Positions 42,880 to 51,892 of a stretch of DNA of 64,000 nt are shown here, piece after piece (the stretch's first letter is position 1; the number at the start of each line of letters is the position of its first letter). The stretch lies in NCBI GenBank assembly GCA_958295645.1, contig OY282361.1, positions 580,927 through 644,926 of the forward strand, written 5' to 3'. The DNA comes from Longimicrobiales bacterium (GTDB taxonomy: Bacteria; Gemmatimonadota; Gemmatimonadetes; Longimicrobiales; Gaopeijiaceae). The notes under the pieces were generated by a model that had not been told where the DNA came from, did not search any database, and saw only the letters and a program-made list of their open reading frames with translations. The position numbers were made by a program, and so were the translations under genes.

Positions 42880-44157
42880 GTGACCAGAGTCGGCTTGCCG
42901 AGAAGGCGGCGACGGCGCCCCCGCGGACCTTGGGCCATGGATGTCGCTCCGGGCCCCGTCGGCTCGCTCCCCGAGACTGGGCTGGGCCGCGGCTGGGAGT
43001 CCGCCGCCATCGTGGGCATCACGGCGGTGCTGCTCCTCTTCGGCCTGCTGACGCTGTACGGCGCGACCTCGGTGATGGCCCAGAGCGGCGACCTGCTCCA
43101 CTATCACTACTTGACGCGCCAGGGCGCCGGCGTCGCGATCGGGCTCGCGGCCATGCTGCTCTGCGCGCGCATCCCGACCGAATGGTGGCAGAGGCTGGCC
43201 GGGCCCATGATGGCGGTCTCGGCGATTCTCCTGATCGTGATCGTCCTGCCGTTCACCCAGGACATCGCGCCGGTCGTCAACGGGGCCAGGAGGTGGCTCC
43301 GGATCGGCGTCACGATTCAGCCGTCCGACTTGGCCAAGCTGGCGGTGGTGGTGTGGACCGCGGCGCTGGCCGTCCGCAAGCAGCCGCAGTTCCGAAGCCT
43401 CCGGCGAGGTCTGGCCCCGTTTCTGGCCGGGTGGGCCGTCATTCTGGTTCCCGTGATGCTGGAGCCCGACTTCTCGACCGCCTGCGTCATCTTGGCCGCG
43501 GGCCTCCTGATCCTCTTCGTGGGCGGTGCGCGCATCGGCCACTTCTGCTTCTTGGCCCTCCTGGTTCTTCCCTTCGCGGGCGCCATGTTCACCAAGGGAT
43601 ACCGCGAGACCCGCTGGGAATCGCTCTTCCTCGACCCCGGGGTCGTCCCCCGCGGTTCGGGGTTTCAGAGCTACCAGAGCCTCATCGCGATGGGGTCGGG
43701 TGGCGTCGCCGGCGTGGGATTCGGAAAGGGCCACCAGAAGTACGGATTCCTCCCCGAGGCCCACAACGACTACATCTTCGCGATGATCGGCGAGGAGTGG
43801 GGCTTCGTCGGCAGCGTGGCGGTGATCCTGGCGTTCGTGGCCCTGATCTTCATCGGCTTCCGCGTGGCCCGCTCGGCGAAGAACCTGTTCAGCGAACTGC
43901 TGGCGGTGGGCGTCGTCTCGCTCGTTGCGCTGCAGGCGTTCGTCCACGTCGGCGTGGCGCTGGGCGTGCTGCCCTCGACGGGACTGTCGTTGCCGTTCAT
44001 CTCGTTCGGGCGCACCAACATGATCGTGCTGCTCGCCGCGGTCGGCATCCTGCTGGCCGTGGCGCGGGAAGCGCCCGAGGAGCGGTCGAGCCGGGTCGGC
44101 GGGACGCGGGGAGCGGCGGAAGGGCGGTCCGACCGGGCCGTGGCGAGGGCCGTCTGA
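42880..44157 (+). CDS. ftsW: Septal peptidoglycan polymerase FtsW (SEDS family)
   Basis: 425 residues from a GTG at 42880; an ATG at 42937 after an Arg-rich start is also possible. About ten helices. SEDS motifs: 'VVNGARRWLRIGVTIQPSDL', 'LEPDFSTACVILAAGL', 'QSYQSLIAMGSGGVAGVGFG', 'KYGFLPEAHNDYIFAMIGEE' and 'GLSLPFISFGRTNMIVLLAA'. It polymerises glycan strands from lipid II at the septum with FtsI. The gene starts 49 bp after murD, one of few non-overlapping junctions in this cluster. The C-terminal 30 residues are an Arg/Gly/Ala-rich tail. The stop overlaps murG as TGATG. Confidence 0.94.
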   Translation: MTRVGLPRRRRRRPRGPWAMDVAPGPVGSLPETGLGRGWESAAIVGITAVLLLFGLLTLYGATSVMAQSGDLLHYHYLTRQGAGVAIGLAAMLLCARIPTEWWQRLAGPMMAVSAILLIVIVLPFTQDIAPVVNGARRWLRIGVTIQPSDLAKLAVVVWTAALAVRKQPQFRSLRRGLAPFLAGWAVILVPVMLEPDFSTACVILAAGLLILFVGGARIGHFCFLALLVLPFAGAMFTKGYRETRWESLFLDPGVVPRGSGFQSYQSLIAMGSGGVAGVGFGKGHQKYGFLPEAHNDYIFAMIGEEWGFVGSVAVILAFVALIFIGFRVARSAKNLFSELLAVGVVSLVALQAFVHVGVALGVLPSTGLSLPFISFGRTNMIVLLAAVGILLAVAREAPEERSSRVGGTRGAAEGRSDRAVARAV

Positions 44158-45503
44158 TGGTGGTCGTGTTCGCCGGGGGCAAGACGGCGGGGCATTTCCA
44201 CCCGGCGCGCAACATCGCCGAGGCGTTGCTCGCGGTCTGGGAGGGCGGGGCGGAGGGCGCGGGCGGGGCGGCTTCCTCCGGGGGTTCGCGGGGCGGCTTG
44301 GCGGCCCGGAGCCATGCGGGTCGGCGCGCGGACGGAGCGGCCCCGTCGCTCTTCTTCGTGGGGGCCGAGGGGGGGATCGAGGCTCGCGAGCTGCCACGGC
44401 TGGGATACGATCACCTCTTGTTTCCGCTGCGGGGGCTGGCTCGCCCGTCGGGGCGGGGCGGGGCCGGCACGGACGCCGAGGGGGTCGTGCGGCGGTTCGC
44501 CGGGGCGATGGCGGGCAACGCGCAGGCCGTCTGGCTGCTGTGCCGGGCCGTCCGGCGCCTGCTGGCGGAGTTCCGCCGTCGCCGGGCCGCCGCGGTCGTG
44601 CTCACCGGAGGGTATGCGGCGGCCCCGGCGGGGATCGCCGGCATCTTGCTTCGGCTGCCGCTGGCGCTCCAGGAGCAAAACGTCCACGCGGGCAAGACCA
44701 CCCGGCTCATGGCCCGGTGGGCGGCCCAGATACACGTCGCTCATCCGGAAGCGGCGGCGGACTTGCCTCGCTCGGCGAGGGCCCGGGCGCAGGACACGGG
44801 GAATCCGATTCGCCCGCTCCCGCCCCCCAGCGACCGGAGGCCAGGCCCGGCGCGGGCCGCCTTGGGTCTCCCCCGGGAGGGCCCGGTCGTGCTCCTGGTG
44901 GGAGGCAGCCAGGGCGCCCGAGCCCTCAACCGCGCCGCGTTGGAAGCGCTCCCGAACCCGGCGCCCGGCGGCGGTTGCGTGCTGTGGGTGACCGGCCGGT
45001 CGCACTACGAGTCGCTGCGCCGCACCGTGCAAGAACGGTTCGATTCCGTCCCCCGAACGGGCGAAGGGGCTTGCGGCGCCGGGCCGTTGCGCGAACGCCT
45101 GCGCATGGTTCCCTATCTGGAGCCCGAGGCGATGTACCTGGCGCTTGCCGCGGCCACGCTGGCGATCTCTCGCGCCGGCGCCATGGCCACCTCGGAGTTC
45201 CTTGCCTGGGGGCTGCCGGCGATCCTGGTGCCCCTGCCGACGGCGGCGGCCGACCATCAGAGCCGCAACGCCGTGGCCTTGGAGCGCGCCGGGGCGGCCA
45301 TGGTCGTCCCGGAACGCGACGATGCGGGCCGTCCGCTCTCGGGCGAGCGGCTGTGGGGGGCGGCGACGACTCTCCTGGCCTCGCCGGAGCGGCTGGCGGC
45401 GATGTCGCGGGCCGCTCTTGGCCGCGCCCGCCCAGGCGCTGCCGCGGAGACGGCCCGCGCCGTGGCCTCGCTGTTGCCGGCCCGCGCCGGAGGCGTCGCA
45501 TGA
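44157..45503 (+). CDS. murG: Lipid II-forming GlcNAc transferase MurG
   Basis: 448 residues, longer than the usual 350-380. It adds GlcNAc to lipid I on the inner face of the membrane. The N-terminal Gly-rich loop reads 'VVFAGGKTAGHFHPARNIAE' where most MurG have GGGTGGH. A Gly/Ser/Ala-rich insert at about 30-60 explains much of the extra length. Later: 'TGGYAAAPAGIAGILLRLPL', 'LQEQNVHAGKTTRLMARWA', 'TGNPIRP', 'LLVGGSQGARALN' and 'ISRAGAMATSEFLAWGLPAI' with 'DHQSRNAVALERAGAA'. These cover both Rossmann domains, including the UDP-GlcNAc-binding Glu region. The stop overlaps murC (ATGA). Confidence 0.93.
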   Translation: MVVVFAGGKTAGHFHPARNIAEALLAVWEGGAEGAGGAASSGGSRGGLAARSHAGRRADGAAPSLFFVGAEGGIEARELPRLGYDHLLFPLRGLARPSGRGGAGTDAEGVVRRFAGAMAGNAQAVWLLCRAVRRLLAEFRRRRAAAVVLTGGYAAAPAGIAGILLRLPLALQEQNVHAGKTTRLMARWAAQIHVAHPEAAADLPRSARARAQDTGNPIRPLPPPSDRRPGPARAALGLPREGPVVLLVGGSQGARALNRAALEALPNPAPGGGCVLWVTGRSHYESLRRTVQERFDSVPRTGEGACGAGPLRERLRMVPYLEPEAMYLALAAATLAISRAGAMATSEFLAWGLPAILVPLPTAAADHQSRNAVALERAGAAMVVPERDDAGRPLSGERLWGAATTLLASPERLAAMSRAALGRARPGAAAETARAVASLLPARAGGVA

Positions 45504-46903
45504 GGCGCGCGACGGGACTGCGGCGATCGGCGGAGACGGGCGTGGTGCACTTCATGGGCGTCGGCGGGGCGGGAATGCTGCCGCTGGCCGAACTCGTGCT
45601 GGCGCAGGGCGGGCGGGTGTCGGGTTGCGACCTGGCCGCCAGCCGCCCGGTCGATGCGCTCGCGGCCCAGGGAATGGACTTCAGCGTGGGGCACGATCCG
45701 GCGCACGTCGCGACGGCCGCCGCCGTCGTGGCCACCTCCGCGGTGCCGGCCGCGCACCCGGAGCTGGCCGCTGCCGCGAGCGCGGGCGTTCCGGTGCTGA
45801 AGCGGGCGGCCGCCCTGGGCCAGTGGGTGAACGAAGGCAGGGTGGTGGGCGTCGCCGGAACCCACGGGAAGACCACGACGACCGCGATGGCCGGCCACGT
45901 CCTGGCGCAGGCAGGCGCCGATCCCACCTGCCTCGTCGGGGGCGAAGTCCACGGCTGGGGCGGCAACCTGCGCCGGGGCGGCTCGGACCTCTTCGTCGTG
46001 GAGGCCGACGAGTACGACCGTTCCTTTCTGTCGCTGCGCCCGGAAGTGGCGGTCGTCGCCAACGTGGAGGCCGACCACTTGGACACGTACGGCGACCTGG
46101 CCGGCCTGGCAGCCGGGTTCGCGGCCTACGCGGAGCGAGTTCGGGAGGGCGGAACCCTCTGGGTCTGCGCGGACGATCCGGGCGCCATGCGGCTGGCCGG
46201 GGCAGGCCGGGGACGAACCCGCACCTACGGCTTGTCCGAGGATGCCGGGCTGCACGCCGCTTCCGTCCGCACGGCCGGGCCGGACACGATCTTCTCGGTG
46301 GCCGAGGACGGGGCGCCCGCGGCCGAACTGCGCATCTCCTCGCCCGGCCTCCACAACGTGCGCAACGCGCTTGCGGCCGCGGGGGTTGCGCGCGCTCTCG
46401 GGGCGTCGTGGGACCGCATCCGGGAGGGTCTGGACACCTTCGCCGGCGTGGGACGGCGCTACGACGTGCTGGGCGCCGCGGACGGCGTCGAGGTCGTGGA
46501 CGACTACGCCCATCATCCCACCGAGGTGTCCGCCACCCTGGCCGCGGCTCGCGAGGCCAATCCCGGGCGGCGGATCGTGGCCGTCTTTCAGCCCCACCTC
46601 TACAGCCGGACCCGCGACTGCCGCGAGCCGTTCGGCCGCGCCCTCGCCGCGGCAGACGCGGTTTGGGTCACCGACGTGTACGCCGCCCGCGAAAAGCCGA
46701 TTCCCGGCGTCACCGGCGAGACGGTCGCACAGGCGGTCGCGAGCGCCGGCGCCTCCGCCACGTATCACACGCCTCTGTCCACGCTGGCCGCCGCCCTGGC
46801 CGAGCGCTTGCGTTCGGACGACCTGTGCGTGGTCATGGGAGCCGGTTCGATCACCGACGTTGCGCACGAGCTGCTCGGGGCCTTGCGGGAGCGTCAGGAA
46901 TGA
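45500..46903 (+). CDS. murC: UDP-MurNAc:L-alanine ligase MurC
   Basis: 467 residues from an ATG overlapping the murG stop. It adds L-alanine to UDP-MurNAc. Seen: 'VVHFMGVGGAGMLPLAELVL' and 'VSGCDLAASRPV' in the nucleotide-binding N-domain, the ATP loop 'GVAGTHGKTTTTAMAGHVL', 'VVEADEYDRSFLSLRPEVAV', 'NVEADHLDTYGDL', 'DDYAHHPTEVSATLAAARE' and 'FQPHLYSRTRD'. Length is normal. murB, which often follows, is not here; the next gene is ftsQ, overlapping as ATGA. Confidence 0.95.
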   Translation: MRRATGLRRSAETGVVHFMGVGGAGMLPLAELVLAQGGRVSGCDLAASRPVDALAAQGMDFSVGHDPAHVATAAAVVATSAVPAAHPELAAAASAGVPVLKRAAALGQWVNEGRVVGVAGTHGKTTTTAMAGHVLAQAGADPTCLVGGEVHGWGGNLRRGGSDLFVVEADEYDRSFLSLRPEVAVVANVEADHLDTYGDLAGLAAGFAAYAERVREGGTLWVCADDPGAMRLAGAGRGRTRTYGLSEDAGLHAASVRTAGPDTIFSVAEDGAPAAELRISSPGLHNVRNALAAAGVARALGASWDRIREGLDTFAGVGRRYDVLGAADGVEVVDDYAHHPTEVSATLAAAREANPGRRIVAVFQPHLYSRTRDCREPFGRALAAADAVWVTDVYAAREKPIPGVTGETVAQAVASAGASATYHTPLSTLAAALAERLRSDDLCVVMGAGSITDVAHELLGALRERQE

Positions 46904-47946
46904 ACCGCCGTCGCCGGGAACGCCTGGCCCGCCGCCGCCGCGCCGAAGAGGCGCCGCCCAAGCAGGCGAAGCAGCCGAGAACGGGCGGACGCAGCCCGCG
47001 CAAGCCGGCATCTCCCCCAAGCCGCGCATCTTCCGCACTCCGCACCCCCCGCACGCACGCCTCTTCCCGAAGCCGTGCGTCCTCCGCATCCCCCCCAACC
47101 CCCCGCACGCCCGCCTCTTCCCGCAGACGCCCCTCGCTCGCCCCCCGCACCCCCCGCCCGCGCTCTCCCCTCCGCTCCCGCAAGCCGGCCCCTCCGCTGT
47201 CCGGCCGACAGGTCGCGAAGCGCCTCGCCGCCCTCGTCGCGGCAACCGCCGCCGTGGCCGTCGGCACCTTCTTCGGCCTTCGCGCGGCGACACGGCTGCC
47301 CCTCTTCCTGGTCGACGACATCGAGGTCTACGGCCTGCGCTACGCCGCCAAGGACGAAGTGCGCACGCTCGCCGGCTTGGACGAGGCCGCGAGCATCTGG
47401 GGCTCCAGGGCCGACTGGCGCCGCCGCGTGGAGTCCCATCCCATGATCGATTCGGTTCAGGTCGTGCGCAGATTGCCCTCGACCCTGATCTTTCGCGTCG
47501 CGGAGGCGGAGCCGGTCGCGCTCATCGCCGCGCCGCTGGTCATGGCGGTGGACAGGCGCGGAAACCCGCTCCCCATCGACCCGGCGAACCCCGTGCTGGA
47601 CCTGCCGCTGGTCAGCGTGCTGACCCCCGACTCGGCGGGCTCCTGGGGCCTCGGCGTCCTGGCGCGCGAAATGGAGCATGTGGCCCAAGTGGCGCCCGAG
47701 ATCTTCGCCGTCATCTCGGAGGCGCACCTGCAGGATCAGCTGGTGACGTTTCACGTCGGCGACTTGGGACTCAAGATCCGCTACGCGCCGCCCATTTCGG
47801 AGCGCCGCCTGCGCGAAGGCATCGTCGCCATGAACGACGCGCTCGAACGCTTTCCCGATCGGCCCGTGGCGGAGGTGGATCTCCGCTTCGCAGACCAGGT
47901 CGTGGTGAGGACGAGCGGCGCATCCGCCTCGGGAGCGGCCTCGTGA
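46900..47946 (+). CDS. ftsQ: FtsQ/DivIB-like division protein with long basic N-terminal tail
   Basis: 348 residues. The first 105 are a cytoplasmic tail very rich in Arg, Pro, Ser and Ala with repeated 'TPRT.ASSR' units encoded by a C-rich DNA repeat (about 47000-47210). Next comes one membrane helix (about 110-127), then a POTRA domain 'FLVDDIEVYGLRYAAKDEVR' with 'MIDSVQVVRRLPSTLIFRV' and 'EAEPVALI', and a beta domain. FtsQ links FtsL/FtsB to the divisome. The family is identified by topology, POTRA pattern and the position between murC and ftsA. Overlaps: ATGA before, GTGA after. Confidence 0.9.
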   Translation: MNRRRRERLARRRRAEEAPPKQAKQPRTGGRSPRKPASPPSRASSALRTPRTHASSRSRASSASPPTPRTPASSRRRPSLAPRTPRPRSPLRSRKPAPPLSGRQVAKRLAALVAATAAVAVGTFFGLRAATRLPLFLVDDIEVYGLRYAAKDEVRTLAGLDEAASIWGSRADWRRRVESHPMIDSVQVVRRLPSTLIFRVAEAEPVALIAAPLVMAVDRRGNPLPIDPANPVLDLPLVSVLTPDSAGSWGLGVLAREMEHVAQVAPEIFAVISEAHLQDQLVTFHVGDLGLKIRYAPPISERRLREGIVAMNDALERFPDRPVAEVDLRFADQVVVRTSGASASGAAS

Positions 47947-49163
47947 GACTGATCACCGGCCTGGACATCGGCTCGGCCCACACGCGGGCGGTCATCGGCG
48001 AGTTCGTCGACGACATGAGCCGCCCCGAGCTGCGCGTCCTGGGGGTCGGTTGCGCACCGACGTCCGGAGTGCGCAAGGATGCGGTCGTGGACCTGGAGGA
48101 GGCGACGGCCTGTATTCGGAGCGCCCTGGAGGAGGCCGAGATCATGGCGGGCGCCGGCGTCGACCGCGTCTACGTGGGGATTTCCGGCGACCACATGGAC
48201 GCCCACCGGTCCGTCGGCGTGGTGGCGGTCGCGACCGCGGAAATCGTTCGCAGGGACGTGGACCGCGTGCACGAAGTGGCGCGCGCCCTTCCGCTGGCCG
48301 ACGACAGGGAGCTGCTGCACGCCATCCCGCAGGACTACGTGGTGGACCAGCAGCGCGGCATCGCCGACCCCGTCGGCATGTCGGGCACGCGCTTGGAGAC
48401 CGACCTGTGCCTGGTCACGGCCTCGTCGGCAGTCGTGGAGAACATCACGCGCGCCGTCGAGAAGGCCGGCTACCGCGTTCAGGACCGCATCCTCGAACCG
48501 CTGGCTTCGGCTCGCGCGGTCCTGCACGAGGACGAAAAGGAGCTGGGCGTGGCCATGGTGGACCTGGGCGACGCCTCGACGGGATTCGCCCTGTGCTTCG
48601 AGGGGAAGATCCGCGACCTGCGGGTTCTGCCGTTGGGGGGCGCCACCCTCACCGGCGACCTGATCCGCGGCCTGTCGATTCCGTTCGCGGAGGCCAAGCG
48701 GGTCAAGGAGGTCCACGGGGCGGCCTTCGGCAAAGCAGTGGATCCGGCCGAGAGGATCGATCTCCCGAGCGCCAACGGAAGCCCCCGCACGGTGGCTCGC
48801 CGCCACGTCGCCGAGATCATGGAGGAGCGGCTGGACAACCTCTTCCTGCATCTCCGCCAACGCATTCACGGTCTGCACCCCGAGGTTCGGCTGGGCGCCG
48901 GCATCGTGATCGTGGGCAAGGGCGCGACGATTCCCGGGATCACCGACTTGGCCCGCAAGCAGCTGGCCGCGCCCGCCCGCGTCGGAACCGCCCAGGAGGG
49001 CCTGTCGGGTCTCGTCGACGCGGTGGCCAAGCCCGACTTCGCCGCCGCCGCCGGACTCGCGCTGCTCGGAGCCGACTACTTCATGGAAACTGGAGAGGGC
49101 GCCTCGACGGCCGCATCGGGAATCGCCACCCGCGCGGCTGCGTGGCTGAAGGAATTCTTCTGA
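47943..49163 (+). CDS. ftsA: FtsA, actin-like membrane anchor for FtsZ
   Basis: 406 residues from a GTG overlapping the ftsQ stop. Actin-fold motifs: 'LITGLDIGSAHTRAVIGEF' (phosphate 1), the 1C subdomain around 'VYVGISGDHMDAHRSVGVVA', 'IPQDYVVDQQRGIADPVGMS', 'LGVAMVDLGDASTGFALCFE' (phosphate 2) and 'LGAGIVIVGKGATIPGITDL' (adenosine region). The C-terminus 'IATRAAAWLKEFF' is the amphipathic membrane-targeting helix. It tethers FtsZ filaments and recruits later division proteins. ftsZ follows 54 bp later with its own ribosome binding site. Confidence 0.95.
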   Translation: MRLITGLDIGSAHTRAVIGEFVDDMSRPELRVLGVGCAPTSGVRKDAVVDLEEATACIRSALEEAEIMAGAGVDRVYVGISGDHMDAHRSVGVVAVATAEIVRRDVDRVHEVARALPLADDRELLHAIPQDYVVDQQRGIADPVGMSGTRLETDLCLVTASSAVVENITRAVEKAGYRVQDRILEPLASARAVLHEDEKELGVAMVDLGDASTGFALCFEGKIRDLRVLPLGGATLTGDLIRGLSIPFAEAKRVKEVHGAAFGKAVDPAERIDLPSANGSPRTVARRHVAEIMEERLDNLFLHLRQRIHGLHPEVRLGAGIVIVGKGATIPGITDLARKQLAAPARVGTAQEGLSGLVDAVAKPDFAAAAGLALLGADYFMETGEGASTAASGIATRAAAWLKEFF

Positions 49164-49217
49164 GGAACGGACTTGTTCACAGAGCCGGGACAAGGAGTCC
49201 CGAAAGGAGCGGATGAG

Positions 49218-50573
49218 ATGATCTTCGAACTGGACAACGCCGCCTGCACCAGCGCGTTGATGCGCGTGATCGGCGTCGGCGGAGCGGGCGGCAACGCCGT
49301 CAACCGCATGATCGACGAGGATCTGGAAGGCGTCGAGTTCATTTCGGCCAACACGGACGCGCAAGCCCTGGCGCAGTCCAACGCGCCGAAGCGGATTCAG
49401 CTGGGCAAGCGCCTGACGCGCGGGCTGGGCGCTGGAGCACGGCCCGGGGTCGGACGCCAAGCGATCGCCGAGGACGCGGAGGAGGTGCGCGACATCCTCG
49501 AGGGCTCGGACCTCGTCTTCATCGCGGCCGGAATGGGCGGCGGGACGGGGACGGGCGCCGCCCCGGTGATCGGCGAGATGGCGCGCGAACTCGGCGCTCT
49601 GGCCATTGCCGTGGTGACCCGCCCGTTTTCCTTCGAGGGCAAGAAGCGCATGCGCCAAGCCGAACAGGGGCTCGCGGAACTGCGCCGGGCGGTCGATACT
49701 ATGATCATCGTGCCCAACGACCGGCTCCTGACGGTCGCGGGCAAGGGAATGTCGTTCAGGGACGCGCTGAAGAAAGCGGACGAAGTGTTGCTTCACGCCA
49801 CGCAGGGCATCAGCGACTTGATTCGCGTGAGCGGCGACGTCAACGTGGACTTCGCGGACGTGCGGACGATCATGTCCTCCTGCGGGGCGGCCTTGATGGG
49901 GACGGGCACGGGTCGCGGCGAAGCGCGGGCGGTCAAGGCGGCGAGCGACGCGGTGGCGTCCCCGTTGCTGGACAACGTGTCGATCTTGGGAGCCAAGGGA
50001 GTGCTCATCAACATCACCGGCGGGTCGGACTTGGCGATCGGCGAGGTCACCGAGATATCGACGATGATTCAGGAGGAGGCGGGGGACGAGGCCGAGATCA
50101 TCTTCGGCGCGGTCCAGGATTCCACGATGGACGGCGAGGTGCGGGTGACGCTGATCGCGACCGGCTTCGACGACCAGCCCGGCGAGGCCGTGGAGGAGGC
50201 CGGCGTTCGCTCGCGGCTCGGCCACGCCACGGGCGGGACCGAAGCTCGGCCGGCGCTGGGCCGGGTGTCGGCGGCCAACGGGGCTCCGCGGCGCGTCGGC
50301 TCCTCTCCCGGGATCGGGCGGGAGGCCGGATCCCGCCAGCCGGCCATGGCGGCCCACGGGGCGCGGCCGGCGACGGGCCGGACGGCTCCGCTTGCCTCTC
50401 GCGGCGGCAATGGCCAATTGTTCAGAGACGGGGCCCGGCCGGAGCGCCGGACTGGCGGGTTGGCGCCGGCGAACGGCGGTGCGCGACCCTCCAATGCGTC
50501 TCGGTCCGCGACGCCGACGGCGCCGATTCTGGACGTCGAACTGCCCACCTTCATCAAGAGGATCAACGCCTGA
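49218..50573 (+). CDS. ftsZ: FtsZ, tubulin-like division GTPase
   Basis: 451 residues from the ATG at 49218, ten bases after AAAGGAG; an upstream start at 49173 lacks support. Motifs: 'VIGVGGAGGNAVNRMI', 'FISANTDAQALAQSNA', the tubulin signature 'GMGGGTGTGAAPVIG' (about 107-121), 'RPFSFEGKKR', 'VPNDRLL' and 'VNVDFADVRTIM'. After the GTPase core (about residue 320) comes a Gly/Ala/Arg-rich linker of 110 residues, then the conserved peptide 'ILDVELPTFIKRINA' that binds FtsA and other partners. The stop overlaps the next gene's proposed CTG start (CTGA). Confidence 0.96.
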   Translation: MIFELDNAACTSALMRVIGVGGAGGNAVNRMIDEDLEGVEFISANTDAQALAQSNAPKRIQLGKRLTRGLGAGARPGVGRQAIAEDAEEVRDILEGSDLVFIAAGMGGGTGTGAAPVIGEMARELGALAIAVVTRPFSFEGKKRMRQAEQGLAELRRAVDTMIIVPNDRLLTVAGKGMSFRDALKKADEVLLHATQGISDLIRVSGDVNVDFADVRTIMSSCGAALMGTGTGRGEARAVKAASDAVASPLLDNVSILGAKGVLINITGGSDLAIGEVTEISTMIQEEAGDEAEIIFGAVQDSTMDGEVRVTLIATGFDDQPGEAVEEAGVRSRLGHATGGTEARPALGRVSAANGAPRRVGSSPGIGREAGSRQPAMAAHGARPATGRTAPLASRGGNGQLFRDGARPERRTGGLAPANGGARPSNASRSATPTAPILDVELPTFIKRINA

Positions 50574-51892
50574 AGACGCCATTCGAACGCCCAACCGGCC
50601 GGCGCGCCGTCGTCCTGGCCGCGGTCTTGGCGGCGGCGGCCGCCGCGACCATCACCTGGCTTTTCGTCCAGCCTCCCCCGGTTCCGTACGCCGGAGAGGC
50701 CCCTGTCGTCGAGGCGCGGCTGCCGGAGCGCGTGGACGCGCGGGAAGTCGCGCCGGGCTCCACGCTGGGAACCCTGCTGGAGGAGGCGGGCGTGCTCGGC
50801 CCCGACCGGCACAACGTCCTTCTGGCCTTCGCCGAAGTCGCCGATCCCCGGCGAGTCAGGGCCGGCGCGCAGGTTCGGGTCCGCTGGCAGGGCGTTCCCG
50901 AGGCGCTGAAGGGCGTGGACGTTCTGCTCGACCGAGACCGAACCGTCCAGGTGCGGCGCGAGGGGCCGGCGTGGTCCTCTTCGGAGGCCGTCGCGCCGGT
51001 CGCCACCGACACGGTGTTCGCCGCCGGCGCGATCCAAAGCATGCTCTGGACCTCGGTCACGGGATTGGACGCGCTCGCGGACATGCCGCCGTCCGACCGC
51101 GAACGCGTGCTTCACCGGCTGGACCAAGTCTTCCAATGGCAGGTGGACTTCTCGCGCGAGATCCGCTCCGGGGACTCCTTTCGCTTCGTGCTCGAGCGCC
51201 GAGTCCGAAGCGACGGCAGCATGCGCTCCGGACGCCTGCTGGCGGCCGAGCTCGTCAACCAGGGGCGGGCGCATCATGCGATCTGGTTCGACCCCAACGG
51301 AGACGGCGAGGGCACGTGGTACGACCGGGAGGGTCTGTCCGTGCGCCGGGCGTTCCTCCGCAGGCCTCTGGACTTCCGGCGCATCTCGTCGCGGTTCTCG
51401 CCTTCCCGGCGCCATCCCGTGCTCGGGACTTGGCGTGCGCACCGGGGAGTGGACTACTCGGCCGACGCGGGCACGCCCGTGATGGCGACCGGAAACGGCG
51501 TAATCGTGCGACGGGATTGGAGCGACACGTACGGCCGGGTCGTCGACGTCCGGCATCCCAACGGCTTCCTGACGCGCTACGCCCACCTGCGCGACTGGAG
51601 ACGTGGCCAGCGGATCGGCACGCGCGTGGCCCAGGGCGAAGTCGTCGGCTACGTCGGGATGACCGGGTTGGCGACGGGACCCCACCTCCACTACGAAATG
51701 CACAGGGCGGGTCGGCGCGTGGACCCGCTGGCCATTGAGTTGCCTGCGGGGGATCCCGTGCCCGCCGACGACTTGGAGCGGTGGGAACACGAGAGCCGCA
51801 GCCGCTTGGAGATGTTGTTCGCGCTGCCCGGACAGGAAGCGTGGGCGGCGGCCGAGCGCACTGAGGCGGTGGCGGGGGAGACCGGCTCCTGA
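50570..51892 (+). CDS. M23-family (LytM) peptidoglycan endopeptidase, membrane-anchored, proposed CTG start
   Basis: 440 residues if translation begins at the CTG overlapping the ftsZ stop (CTGA), with AGAGGA eight bases upstream. The first other start in frame is TTG at 50627, which would cut the membrane anchor in half. From CTG the N-terminus is a proper anchor: 'KTPFERPTGRR' then about 24 hydrophobic residues. A middle region ('PGSTLGTLLEEAGVLGPDRH') resembles the OapA/LysM-like modules of this family. The C-terminal M23 domain has H291-x3-D295 and the H372-L-H374 pair, so it should bind zinc and cut cross-links in the periplasm. Position after ftsZ suggests a role in septum splitting. 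Confidence 0.85.
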   Translation: MKTPFERPTGRRAVVLAAVLAAAAAATITWLFVQPPPVPYAGEAPVVEARLPERVDAREVAPGSTLGTLLEEAGVLGPDRHNVLLAFAEVADPRRVRAGAQVRVRWQGVPEALKGVDVLLDRDRTVQVRREGPAWSSSEAVAPVATDTVFAAGAIQSMLWTSVTGLDALADMPPSDRERVLHRLDQVFQWQVDFSREIRSGDSFRFVLERRVRSDGSMRSGRLLAAELVNQGRAHHAIWFDPNGDGEGTWYDREGLSVRRAFLRRPLDFRRISSRFSPSRRHPVLGTWRAHRGVDYSADAGTPVMATGNGVIVRRDWSDTYGRVVDVRHPNGFLTRYAHLRDWRRGQRIGTRVAQGEVVGYVGMTGLATGPHLHYEMHRAGRRVDPLAIELPAGDPVPADDLERWEHESRSRLEMLFALPGQEAWAAAERTEAVAGETGS

